From assembly GCA_017416795.1 (NCBI GenBank), contig JAFQBD010000020.1, forward strand, positions 1-56,657: a stretch of DNA of 56,657 bases. The letters run 5' to 3'. The notes beneath the pieces were generated by a model. The model had not been told where the DNA came from. It saw only the letters and a list, made by a program, of their open reading frames with translations, and ran no database searches. Made by a program: the position numbers and the translations under genes. Positions 1 through 6,361 of this stretch are shown here, piece after piece. Position 1 is the stretch's first letter; every line of letters begins with the position of its first letter. The stretch is from Bacillota bacterium. Its GTDB lineage: Bacteria > Bacillota > Clostridia > Peptostreptococcales > Anaerovoracaceae.

Positions 1-336
1 GATATAGCCTAACGCCTGTTTGCCATACCCTTTACCTCGCACATCCGGCCTAAGATATAAATCATCCAAAATCAACGCCTTACCATGAGCCCAAACGCTG
101 TATATAGTCATCAGATTTGCAAACCCTACAGGAACGCCATCTTCTTCAAATATCAACAAGCTGATCAAGTCGTCAGATTCCAACGCTTCTTCAAACGTAT
201 GTAAAAATTGCTCGTCATCCGCCTGTCCGGTACTGTTCCACAAACTGTCGTCTTGGATTTCTTCCGCCATAAATTCTCGATTCATGGCTATCCAGCAATC
301 CTTGTCATTTATGTCACATAAACGATAAGCAAACAT
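1..336 (-). CDS. GNAT family N-acetyltransferase (3' end cut by window edge)
   Basis: The first 112 codons of a GNAT acetyltransferase are visible; the C-terminus lies beyond the window start. The ATG at 336 follows a strong AAGGAGG Shine-Dalgarno site. The reading ends in a segment with LYLRPDVRGKGYGKQAL, the acetyl-CoA-binding motif A (R/Q-x-x-G-x-G/A) of GNAT enzymes, preceded by a beta strand with GVPVGFANL. Family members acetylate amines or proteins using acetyl-CoA; the substrate cannot be deduced. It starts 22 bases downstream of the prolyl-tRNA editing gene on the same strand, so it is probably the third gene of that transcript. Confidence 0.85.
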   Translation of the reverse strand, partial: MFAYRLCDINDKDCWIAMNREFMAEEIQDDSLWNSTGQADDEQFLHTFEEALESDDLISLLIFEEDGVPVGFANLMTIYSVWAHGKALILDDLYLRPDVRGKGYGKQALGYI

Positions 337-358
337 CCGATGCCTCCTTATTCCTTTC

Positions 359-847
359 CTAAACCTCTATCCAATCCATCTCACTGCCGTGTTCTTTTAT
401 CAAGTCCACCAAGTCTTCTGTCTTCAACCACACAGTCGCACTGTTATCGTTAGGATGGACACCGATAAGTCCAGGCTCGTCCAAAAACGCTTTATCTAAG
501 AACCAGTGCACTTTGCATTCCGAGTCATTCAGAAGGCCCATAGGTGTTACTGCACCGGGGATCAAGCCAAGAATATCCATAAGGAGCTCTGCTGAAACGA
601 AGTGCAAAGCGCGGGTGCTATGGTCTTTTCGGAATTGCTTAAGGTCTACTCTTTTATCTCCCTTAACGGTTATCAGATAGAAGTTCTGCTTTTTGTCATC
701 GCGGATGAAGAGGTTTTTAGCCTCAGCTTCAGGATGAGGCAGCTCTATCATCGCGACTTCTGCCATATTATATACGGCTTCATGCTCCGTGATCTCATGC
801 GGTATATTCTTTTGTATCAATAAGTCATAGATTTCCTGTTTGTTCAT
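359..847 (-). CDS. YbaK/ProX-type prolyl-tRNA editing protein
   Basis: 162-residue stand-alone editing protein of the YbaK/ProX (PrdX) family, which hydrolyses mischarged Ala-tRNA(Pro) or related aminoacyl-tRNAs in the cytoplasm. Visible hallmarks are the conserved lysine in KNLFIRD (K44), a hydrophobic core strand FYLITVKGDKRVD, and the family loop GLIPGAVTPMGLLND near residues 94-109. The length is normal for a free-standing domain. The gene overlaps the end of the DNA glycosylase gene by 23 bases, and the Shine-Dalgarno signal is weak (only AGAG before the ATG), so translation is probably coupled to the upstream gene. The exact tRNA substrate cannot be read from sequence. Confidence 0.88.
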   Translation of the reverse strand: MNKQEIYDLLIQKNIPHEITEHEAVYNMAEVAMIELPHPEAEAKNLFIRDDKKQNFYLITVKGDKRVDLKQFRKDHSTRALHFVSAELLMDILGLIPGAVTPMGLLNDSECKVHWFLDKAFLDEPGLIGVHPNDNSATVWLKTEDLVDLIKEHGSEMDWIEV

Positions 848-1391
848 CTCTGTATAAATAGCATCCTTTGTCGTGGGAATATATCATGCCGATCGCCTGT
901 AAGTATGAATATATTATCGTTGAGCCTACGAATTTCATACCTCGCTTTTTCAGGTCGTTTGAAATCGCATCTGACAGATCATTAGTCGTTTTATCAGTTT
1001 CGTATATTATCTTATCACCGGTAAAACTTTTCAGATAATCATAAAAAGTTCCGTATTCGTTGACTATCGTTCTGAATATCCTGCTGTTGTTTATGCTGGC
1101 ATTTATCTTCAGTTTGTTTCTGATGATGCCTTTATCATTGAGCAGTTCATTGATTTTCTTATCATCGAAAGCGCACACTTTCTCCAGCTCAAAGCCTTCG
1201 TATGCTTTTCTGAAGTTTTCCCTCTTGTTCAGTATGCACTCCCATGAAAGCCCTGCCTGAAATGATTCAAGGATCAGCATTTCATACAGATATCGATCGT
1301 CAAAATTAGGCCTGCACCACTCGTTATCGTGATATTCGATATATATGGGGTTTTTCATATTGCACCATGTGCATCTTGTTAGATTCTTCAT
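825..1391 (-). CDS. tag: DNA-3-methyladenine glycosylase I
   Basis: Excises 3-methyladenine from alkylated DNA (base excision repair). The protein matches the Tag family over its full length: N-terminal RCTWC, YHDNEWC with the zinc-ligand histidine, the LSWECIL-KRENFRKAY block containing the active-site Glu, and the C-terminal HDKGC. C7, H21, and the final His/Cys pair four residues apart correspond to the Cys/His/His/Cys zinc snap of E. coli Tag. I chose the ATG at 1391 rather than the one at 1400 because the extended -10 TGATATAAT (1399-1404 plus its TG) overlaps the earlier ATG, and no Shine-Dalgarno is present. The mRNA may therefore be leaderless. Confidence 0.9.
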   Translation of the reverse strand: MKNLTRCTWCNMKNPIYIEYHDNEWCRPNFDDRYLYEMLILESFQAGLSWECILNKRENFRKAYEGFELEKVCAFDDKKINELLNDKGIIRNKLKINASINNSRIFRTIVNEYGTFYDYLKSFTGDKIIYETDKTTNDLSDAISNDLKKRGMKFVGSTIIYSYLQAIGMIYSHDKGCYLYRDEQTGNL

Positions 1392-1398
1392 GTTAATC

Positions 1399-1404
1399 AT
1401 TATA
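1399..1404 (-). promoter_or_regulatory. Extended -10 promoter of the tag gene, implying a leaderless mRNA
   Basis: On the minus strand an extended -10 element (TG-A-TATAAT) lies with its last base 8 bases from the A of the ATG at 1391. A start of transcription 7-8 bases downstream of the -10 would fall on or next to that A. No Shine-Dalgarno sequence lies before the ATG. The -35 match is poor, which is usual for extended -10 promoters. Confidence 0.5.
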
Positions 1405-1425
1405 TCATTTATTACAATAAAGCAA

Positions 1426-1462
1426 AAGAACGCAATAATATTTATAGTATTATTGCGTTCTT
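1426..1462 (-). terminator. Rho-independent terminator after the PNPOx-like gene
   Basis: A perfect 15-bp stem (1426-1440 with 1448-1462) and a 7-base loop lie 26 bases past the stop codon of the flavin-binding protein at 1489. On the minus strand it is followed by TTGCTTTATTG, a broken T tract. It separates that gene from tag. Confidence 0.7.
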
Positions 1463-1488
1463 AATTATTATCATTATGTATCCTTATA

Positions 1489-1965
1489 TTATGACTCATT
1501 TACGAACTTACCGCACATGTGCTCAGGAGTCAGTTCGAGAAGAATAGTTCCCTTGATGCTTGCCTTGATTTCTTCGTCGATCCATTCATCGTCCAGTGTA
1601 AATTTATGGCTGAGCTTTCTAGCTATGTCTTTGATGACATCATGATCTGTAATGATCTTCATTCTGCCAAACACGATAACACTCTCTATATCAAGACCCC
1701 AAAATCCTTCTACAGGTCGAGGATCGCTGAGAACGCAGAAGGACACTTTATCGTGCTTATTTATACCATCTTTTCTATGTCCGTAATTACCACTGTGGAA
1801 ATAGATTTTTCCGGTTTCTTCATCATAAAAATGATTTAGCGGTGTTCCGTAAGGATAATCGTCATCTCCCAGTACGGACAAAATACCTCTCTTCTGATTC
1901 TTCAGTATTTCTATACACGCTTCTTCTGAAATTGCCTTGTTCTTTTTTGCCAGTTTTCTAAACAT
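1489..1965 (-). CDS. Pyridoxamine 5'-phosphate oxidase-fold (NimA-like) flavoprotein
   Basis: 158 residues with the split-barrel FMN-binding fold shared by PNPOx-like proteins and the NimA nitroimidazole reductases. Visible features are the first strand KRGILSVLGDDDYPYGTPLNHFYDE, then IYFHSGNYGHRKDGINKHDKVSFCVL, the order in which this fold presents its flavin phosphate-binding residues, and a later strand VIVFGRMKII. The ATG at 1965 follows GAAAGGAGAACAG, a good ribosome site. Such proteins reduce small molecules or bind FMN or heme in the cytosol; nitroimidazole resistance is possible but unproven. It is followed by a strong hairpin at 1426-1462. Confidence 0.8.
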   Translation of the reverse strand: MFRKLAKKNKAISEEACIEILKNQKRGILSVLGDDDYPYGTPLNHFYDEETGKIYFHSGNYGHRKDGINKHDKVSFCVLSDPRPVEGFWGLDIESVIVFGRMKIITDHDVIKDIARKLSHKFTLDDEWIDEEIKASIKGTILLELTPEHMCGKFVNES

Positions 1966-1995
1966 AGCTGTTCTCCTTTCAGTTAAATATATAAA

Positions 1996-2700
1996 CTATT
2001 GTTCTATACATAATTGATTCTGTGCCTGTCTTTCCTTCATCCTCTGCCAGTTAATAAAACCATATACATCGTTTATCAGGAAAGCACAGAAACATACCAA
2101 GACCGAAATATACCTGCTGTCATACAGGCTTGCCAATGTCCATAATATGATCAGCACGACATCATTAGCTGCATATGCCAATGCAAAGTAAGGGCTTCTC
2201 CTAAAAATAAGATATACAGCTACAAAACTCGTAGTAACAGAAATCGTACTTGGGATCAAATTCGCCGTATTAAAGTGATCCAAAATGAAATAAAAAATCA
2301 CTGTTACGATCAAAGTGATGATCCACATAAACACACTTTCTTTACTGCTTATTTTATTTACTTCCACCTCAGCTTTGTTGCCGTTGTATGGGTTTCGTAT
2401 CCATGATATCAATGCTACAACTGCCATTGGCATCGTCATACCAAGGTAAGTTATCATTTCTCCATAATAAGCGAATGAATATGAGATAACCCCATAAAAC
2501 AAGCTGAACACTATCATGAGGAACTGTCCTATCGGATTCCCTTTAGCATTGAAAATAAGTGATGTCACACCTATGATCGATGCAGCTAAGGTCAAATAAT
2601 TATGTCTGTCAAATATACAGAATGAAAATATGATAATGGCGATCGAACCAAACCATAGAAACAGCTCGCCTTTCGTAAAAAACTTTCTCAACATGAACAT
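1996..2700 (-). CDS. pnuC: PnuC-family vitamin/nucleoside transporter
   Basis: Integral membrane protein of about seven hydrophobic segments with the family signatures SFLYG-like FSLFYGVISYSFAYYGEMITYLGMTMP in the middle and NDVVLIILW plus NDVYGFINWQRM at the C-terminus. PnuC proteins move nicotinamide riboside by facilitated diffusion coupled to phosphorylation; relatives move thiamine, riboflavin or deoxynucleosides, so the ligand is uncertain. An ATG at 2712 lies only 5 bases from a ten-T terminator run; the ATG at 2700 is preferred because GGAG is placed 6 bases before it. The upstream leader with its own promoter and terminator indicates attenuation control. Confidence 0.88.
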   Translation of the reverse strand: MFMLRKFFTKGELFLWFGSIAIIIFSFCIFDRHNYLTLAASIIGVTSLIFNAKGNPIGQFLMIVFSLFYGVISYSFAYYGEMITYLGMTMPMAVVALISWIRNPYNGNKAEVEVNKISSKESVFMWIITLIVTVIFYFILDHFNTANLIPSTISVTTSFVAVYLIFRRSPYFALAYAANDVVLIILWTLASLYDSRYISVLVCFCAFLINDVYGFINWQRMKERQAQNQLCIEQ

Positions 2701-2717
2701 TATACACTCCATTTGAT

Positions 2718-2820
2718 AAAAAAAAAAGCATCCTAATCATATCTTCTAAGACCTAATGATATGATTCGAATGCTTAAATTGCACATCTTACTACCCGGTG
2801 GCAGTTACATTATTCTTTTT
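2718..2820 (-). promoter_or_regulatory. pnuC leader with terminator: candidate riboswitch/attenuator
   Basis: Reading the minus strand from about 2820, a small hairpin (ACTGCC loop GGTAGT, near 2793-2808) is followed by an intrinsic terminator whose arms lie at 2758-2775 and 2727-2743 and which ends in ten uninterrupted Ts (2718-2727). The T run ends 5 bases before the first ATG, so the hairpin can only serve to cut off pnuC expression. That layout is typical of riboswitches, several classes of which control pnuC genes. I do not recognise the aptamer consensus (not TPP, purine, or preQ1-I by eye). Confidence 0.6.
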
Positions 2821-2824
2821 ATAT

Positions 2825-2853
2825 ATTAAAACACATATCCGACAGCATTGCAA
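2825..2853 (-). promoter_or_regulatory. Promoter of the pnuC leader
   Basis: Minus-strand -35 TTGCAA (2848-2853) and -10 TTTAAT (2825-2830) are separated by 17 bases. The promoter sits just after the stop codon of the MerR gene and would start the leader RNA near 2818. Confidence 0.5.
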
Positions 2854-2859
2854 CATTCT

Positions 2860-3585
2860 TTAATTGCAATAAACTTCGATTGCCTTAGCAGTAAACTCTG
2901 CAGTCCCGCTGCCGCCGGCTTTATCTATGTTCTCGGTAAACTCTCCTCCTGCTGAATACATCTTGCCAAGACCATTTAATATCTCCTTCGTGCAAGTATA
3001 AAAATGCTCGGTGATGTAGTCCTGCAGCTTTTTGACCTGTACCTGCACCTCTTCATCGGAAGGTTCCAGCGCCATCATCTGCCCGAATTCTGCAAAAATC
3101 TGCATGAATTCATCCACCATCGCCAGTTCATCTTCATCGCTCATGTTTTGCATTTTCCTTTCGTATTCTTTATACTCAGGCGTCTTTCCCCATTGTTCCT
3201 TGGCACGCTTAGAATACTCGTCTATCTTCTTAGTATCGAACACTTTAAAATCCACCTTTCTCACACCTAACAACTTCAATCCTCTCGCAAAATCGATAAG
3301 GTTTTCAAGATGCTCTTTTTTCATCGTCAACAGTTCTATCTGCTGCTGCAGTGCCTTTTTCCTGTTAAAATCAGGAGCATCTATGATCCCCTTTATCTCC
3401 TTTAACGGGAACTCCAATTCCTTGAACAGTAAGATCTGCTGTAAGCGCTCCAGTGCCGTATCGTCATACAATCTGTATCCTGCTTCTGTATATCCGCTTG
3501 GCTTAAGAAGCCCTATAGTATCGTAATACTGAAGTGCACGCACACTCACACCTGTCAACTTACTTACTTCATTTACTGTCATCAT
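2860..3585 (-). CDS. MerR-family regulator with TipAS ligand-binding domain
   Basis: 241 residues. The N-terminal winged helix (about 1-70) starts VNEVSKLTGVSVRALQYYDTIGLLKPS, the classic MerR start, followed by a coiled-coil dimer helix. Residues from about 130 form a TipAS domain, the all-helical pocket that binds thiopeptides and other cyclic antibiotics in TipA, with the typical EQWGKTPEYKEYE motif. Such proteins activate multidrug defence genes on ligand binding. The start at 3585 follows AGGAGG. It appears autoregulated: its promoter has the 19-bp spacer typical of MerR control. The pnuC promoter is immediately downstream, but whether pnuC is a target is unknown. Confidence 0.92.
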   Translation of the reverse strand: MMTVNEVSKLTGVSVRALQYYDTIGLLKPSGYTEAGYRLYDDTALERLQQILLFKELEFPLKEIKGIIDAPDFNRKKALQQQIELLTMKKEHLENLIDFARGLKLLGVRKVDFKVFDTKKIDEYSKRAKEQWGKTPEYKEYERKMQNMSDEDELAMVDEFMQIFAEFGQMMALEPSDEEVQVQVKKLQDYITEHFYTCTKEILNGLGKMYSAGGEFTENIDKAGGSGTAEFTAKAIEVYCN

Positions 3586-3609
3586 CGTCGTTTCCTCCTC
3601 ATTAAGTAC

Positions 3610-3640
3610 ATTTTAAACTATGACGTAATGTAGGAGTCAA
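3610..3640 (-). promoter_or_regulatory. MerR-type promoter with 19-bp spacer
   Basis: Minus-strand -35 TTGACT (3635-3640) and -10 TAAAAT (3610-3615) are 19 bases apart, the over-long spacing that MerR proteins correct by twisting DNA. The spacer carries an imperfect dyad centred on ACGT (ATTACGTCAT), as in tipA-like operators. It drives the MerR/TipAS gene itself. Confidence 0.65.
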
Positions 3641-3658
3641 TATTAATTTAGAAAAATA

Positions 3659-3683
3659 GCAGTATGCTTTCGAAACATACTGC
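3659..3683 (-). terminator. Terminator after carD-like gene
   Basis: Stem GCAGTATG (3659-3666) with CATACTGC (3676-3683), extendable on the minus strand by AATAG/TATT, and followed by TATTTTTC. It begins directly after the CarD stop codon. Confidence 0.75.
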
Positions 3684-4208
3684 CTATTCTTTTACACCTA
3701 TGGTTTTTCTTATATAATTGCCCACTTCTGCCGGCTTGATGCCCAGTGCATATGAGAACTCTTCTTCCACCATTTTTTCTGCAAATTCAAGAGACTTGCT
3801 GTCCGTCATTGAGATGTTCTTATTTAATGCCTCCAATTCTTTCTTCTTTATATAAATGCATCTGATCAAAAGAAGCAGCTCTTCAGTAACACCCTTAGTT
3901 ATGATATCGTGAAACAGGTCTGCCCTTGTCCTTCTGTCGCTTTCCCAGATTATTTCTTTATCAGGCATGCCGAGAAGCAATGCATCTATTTCTGTTTTCG
4001 TCATGACAGACCTCATTTTTGAAACCAGCTTTTCATTTTTCAGCGGAACAAATATGGTGGATGCTTTAGTCCTAAGTGGTTCAAGGATATAATAAGCTTT
4101 TTTAGTTTCACCTGTTATAAAGCTCATTTCTTTTATATCTTCCACGCGGCATAACCCATTAGTTCCATATATAACATTTTGTCCTATTTCAAATCGTCCG
4201 CCTATCAT
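3684..4208 (-). CDS. CarD-family transcriptional regulator
   Basis: 174 residues, with an N-terminal CarD/TRCF RNA-polymerase-interacting domain beginning FEIGQNVIYGTNGLCRVEDI and continuing to YYILEPL and STIFVPL, then an alpha-helical C-terminal domain. CarD proteins bind the RNA polymerase beta subunit and stabilise open promoter complexes. The start is set at ATG 4208: a GTG at 4220 is in frame but overlaps the AGGAGG that must act as ribosome site (11 bases before 4208). Directly upstream lies a perfect 22-bp palindrome containing TATAAT, probably promoter plus operator. A terminator follows the stop, so the gene is monocistronic. Confidence 0.88.
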   Translation of the reverse strand: MIGGRFEIGQNVIYGTNGLCRVEDIKEMSFITGETKKAYYILEPLRTKASTIFVPLKNEKLVSKMRSVMTKTEIDALLLGMPDKEIIWESDRRTRADLFHDIITKGVTEELLLLIRCIYIKKKELEALNKNISMTDSKSLEFAEKMVEEEFSYALGIKPAEVGNYIRKTIGVKE

Positions 4209-4227
4209 TTCACGCCACACCTCCTAC

Positions 4228-4249
4228 TCTTGATATAATTATATCAAGA
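4228..4249 (-). promoter_or_regulatory. Perfect 22-bp palindrome before carD-like gene
   Basis: TCTTGATATAA and its exact reverse complement abut without a spacer, just upstream of the AGGAGG of the CarD gene. Each strand contains TATAAT. It could be an operator over the -10 region; as RNA it would be a hairpin with almost no loop, so a DNA-binding site is more likely than a terminator. Confidence 0.5.
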
Positions 4250-4286
4250 TTTTTTGGCGTTTTCTAATGATAAATTTCACGAATTT

Positions 4287-5177
4287 TTAATATTTGATCC
4301 TGAAATAATCTAAATAGGATTTATATTTATCTTGTGCTGCTAAACAAGTATCAGTCAAATAGCCCTTTTCATTATCCCATTCACTTAAGCCTCGATAGTA
4401 AAATATTTTCATATCGTCTTCGATAATAAACGGTACTATATCATGTTTCAAACACTCCTTAAACATGATAAGCCTTCCTATACGACCATTACCGTCTTGG
4501 AATGGATGGATACGTTCAAATTTTACATGGAAATCAAGAATGTCATCTAATGTTACTTCTGACAATGCATTATATTTACTGATCAATGATTTCATTTCGC
4601 TGCCTACATTTTCAGGTAAGGTAGTAGTCATTCCGCCAACTTCATTCGGTCTTTTTTTATAATCACCCACTGCGAACCAAGATACCTTAGAATCACTTGT
4701 TCCCGATTTCAAAATCAGATGCAGTTCCTTAATGAATTTCTCAGTCAGTTTTATTTCCGCCTTCTGGATTATCTTGTCCATACATCGGAAGTGATTTGAT
4801 GTTTCAATGATGTCATCTACATGCAGCACCCCTTCATCTGCACCAACAGTATTGGTTTCAAAAATATATCTCGTCTGATCATGGGTAAGCCTGCTCCCCT
4901 CCATGTGATTGGAGTTATAAGCCAGCTCTATCTGCGTTTTATGATATAATCCGCCCGAAATATTGTGGACCATTTCATCTCTTAAAACTTCCAATACTGT
5001 CTCAGGCTCTGTATTTTTCTTATTGATACGTGCCGGTTTTACTGCATCCTCAGGAATATTCCATGTCTTGCCCGTAATAAAGGCTCCCGGGATCCGTTCA
5101 TTCGCACAATAATTCCTGACACTTCGTTCAGATATTCCCCATTTCTTTGCAACCTCTGCCACTGATAAATATCTCAT
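4287..5177 (-). CDS. Fic-family AMPylase with N-terminal HTH and self-inhibitory helix
   Basis: 296 residues. Residues 1-45 are a MerR/excisionase-like helix-turn-helix (VAEVAKKWGISERSVRNYC...GKTWNIP). The Fic core contains HPFQDGNGRIGR (H224 is the catalytic His), the motif for AMP transfer from ATP to a hydroxyl side chain. The inhibitory motif (S/T)xxxE(G/N) is present as S89-NHM-E93-G94 upstream of the core, marking an N-terminally autoinhibited (class II type) enzyme in which Glu93 blocks ATP binding. The target is unknown. The start at 5177 follows GGAGG. The HTH plus operator-like repeats in its promoter suggest it represses itself. Confidence 0.92.
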   Translation of the reverse strand: MRYLSVAEVAKKWGISERSVRNYCANERIPGAFITGKTWNIPEDAVKPARINKKNTEPETVLEVLRDEMVHNISGGLYHKTQIELAYNSNHMEGSRLTHDQTRYIFETNTVGADEGVLHVDDIIETSNHFRCMDKIIQKAEIKLTEKFIKELHLILKSGTSDSKVSWFAVGDYKKRPNEVGGMTTTLPENVGSEMKSLISKYNALSEVTLDDILDFHVKFERIHPFQDGNGRIGRLIMFKECLKHDIVPFIIEDDMKIFYYRGLSEWDNEKGYLTDTCLAAQDKYKSYLDYFRIKY

Positions 5178-5205
5178 TTTATCCCTCCGAATTCTCTATA
5201 CCAAT

Positions 5206-5233
5206 ATTATATACCGTTATCGGCAATTTTCAA
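5206..5233 (-). promoter_or_regulatory. fic promoter with operator between -35 and -10
   Basis: Minus-strand -35 TTGAAA (5228-5233) and -10 TATAAT (5206-5211) are 16 bases apart. The sequence between them holds CCGTTATCGGCAA (5214-5226), one arm of an inverted repeat whose other arm is at 5262-5274. Confidence 0.7.
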
Positions 5234-5274
5234 TCATATTTGCGTTATGTTTTTCATCTTTTTGCCGATAACGG
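5214..5274. repeat. 13-bp inverted repeat flanking the fic -35 region
   Basis: CCGTTATCGGCAA at 5214-5226 and its perfect reverse complement TTGCCGATAACGG at 5262-5274, 35 bases apart. Each arm holds a small imperfect dyad (CCG-N4-CGG). One arm lies in the promoter spacer and the other upstream of the -35, a layout suited to a repressor that loops or binds cooperatively. The Fic protein's own HTH is the obvious candidate binder. Confidence 0.65.
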
Positions 5275-5325
5275 ATAAAGAGACGACAATGCCCTTTAAG
5301 GACATTGCCATATTCATTTATTTAG

Positions 5326-5778
5326 TCATATCAACAAAAATTCCATACATTTGTTATCTACAGCCTTGAACCCCAGCCTTTCATACAGTTGCAGGGCTTT
5401 TTCATTGGATGGTGTTACTTCCAGTGTTACTCTATTTGTATCAGGGATCAATCTCGGCACACCCTCAATAAATGCTGTCGCCGCACCCTGACTTCGTGCG
5501 CTTTCTATGGTATACATCTCATCGATGTTTGCTGTAAGGCCACCCCATTCGTTGCTCCATATCAGCTGGATGATAGCGTACCCTATTATCTCGCATTCTT
5601 CATTTTCTATAATATATATCCTCAGACGATCGGGATATGCCTTGGCTTGCTCTATCGTCATATCGATCTTTTCCTGTGACATAGGCTCGCCTTCAGGATC
5701 TTCTGCATACAGCTTATAGATCATGCTGCAAAGCGCACTCTTTAGTTTTTCATCATATTTGATACAATTGATTTTCAT
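5326..5778 (-). CDS. GNAT family N-acetyltransferase
   Basis: 150 residues from the ATG at 5778 (an in-frame TTG at 5802 would add eight residues but overlaps the previous gene). GNAT features: strand LRIYIIENEECEIIGYAIIQLI, then IDEMYTIESARSQGAATAFIEGV, which is motif A, and the C-terminal VTLEVTPSNEKALQLYERLGFKAVDN, motif B. It transfers acetyl from acetyl-CoA to an unknown amine. It lies 13 bases after the stop of the conserved hypothetical at 5792 and is probably cotranscribed with it. The ribosome site is weak, consistent with coupling. Confidence 0.85.
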   Translation of the reverse strand: MKINCIKYDEKLKSALCSMIYKLYAEDPEGEPMSQEKIDMTIEQAKAYPDRLRIYIIENEECEIIGYAIIQLIWSNEWGGLTANIDEMYTIESARSQGAATAFIEGVPRLIPDTNRVTLEVTPSNEKALQLYERLGFKAVDNKCMEFLLI

Positions 5779-5791
5779 ATCCGAGTACCGC

Positions 5792-6361
5792 CTATCTCTC
5801 AAATTTCACCACATAAGATCCCAAAACCTGTCTGCATGGGATGATCGCAGCATTCTCAACAGTAAAGGCTTTCTTTGAATAGGTATTTTTGATTTCTTCA
5901 GGATATGCAGGCAAAGTCTCTCCGATGCTTTTTCCAAAGGCGCCGTCTTCTATCAGCCAGCGGAATTCGCAGTCGCAAAACTCTTTATTTGCAGTGATCT
6001 TTTCTGCCGATCTGAATTCTTCGCCTTCTCCGATGAAAAAACAACCTTCATTGTCCTTTTCCGCCGGGCAGGAGCCTTCTATGCCGACACCAGTAAACGA
6101 AATCTCGAGAAGCTCATTTTTGAAGACTGTCTTTTTACCTGTTCTTACGAATCGCATACCGTCCCAGAAGCCTATATTTATCCAGCCTCGCTTACCGTCT
6201 TTTTCTACAGCTGTATTGAATTCTATATAACCTGATCTATCATCTCTGATCTCAGCATTGAAGCGCAGTACGGGACGAAGTGACTCATACCCATCAGGTA
6301 AAATCGCTCTCAATCTATCCTGCTCAACGCCATAAGCCATCACATATTGTTCGATTTTCAT
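5792..6361 (-). CDS. Conserved protein of unknown function
   Basis: 189-residue soluble protein without signal peptide or membrane segments. It begins MKIEQYVMAYGVEQDRLRA, and contains EIRDDRSGYIEFNTAVE, GWINIGFWDGMRF and a C-terminal VLGSYVVKF. I recall similar proteins in many Clostridia, annotated as hypothetical. The beta-rich pattern and the IEFNTAV and INIGFWD strands suggest a compact beta-barrel of the acetoacetate-decarboxylase/DUF2071 kind, but this is only a resemblance. Several cysteines (GSCPAEKDNEGC, FCDCEF) cluster in the middle and could bind a metal. The start overlaps the stop of the CAT-like gene by one base, so the two are coupled. Confidence 0.6.
   Translation of the reverse strand: MKIEQYVMAYGVEQDRLRAILPDGYESLRPVLRFNAEIRDDRSGYIEFNTAVEKDGKRGWINIGFWDGMRFVRTGKKTVFKNELLEISFTGVGIEGSCPAEKDNEGCFFIGEGEEFRSAEKITANKEFCDCEFRWLIEDGAFGKSIGETLPAYPEEIKNTYSKKAFTVENAAIIPCRQVLGSYVVKFER

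Noticed and set aside
2785..2815. T-box or TPP riboswitch before pnuC
   Set aside because: No AGGGTGG-ACCGCG T-box sequence and no CTGAGA / ACCTGA TPP core can be found in the leader.
4228..4256. Plus-strand terminator (palindrome followed by TTTTTT)
   Set aside because: No plus-strand gene precedes it, and the perfect spacer-less palindrome would have no proper loop; a DNA operator is the better reading.
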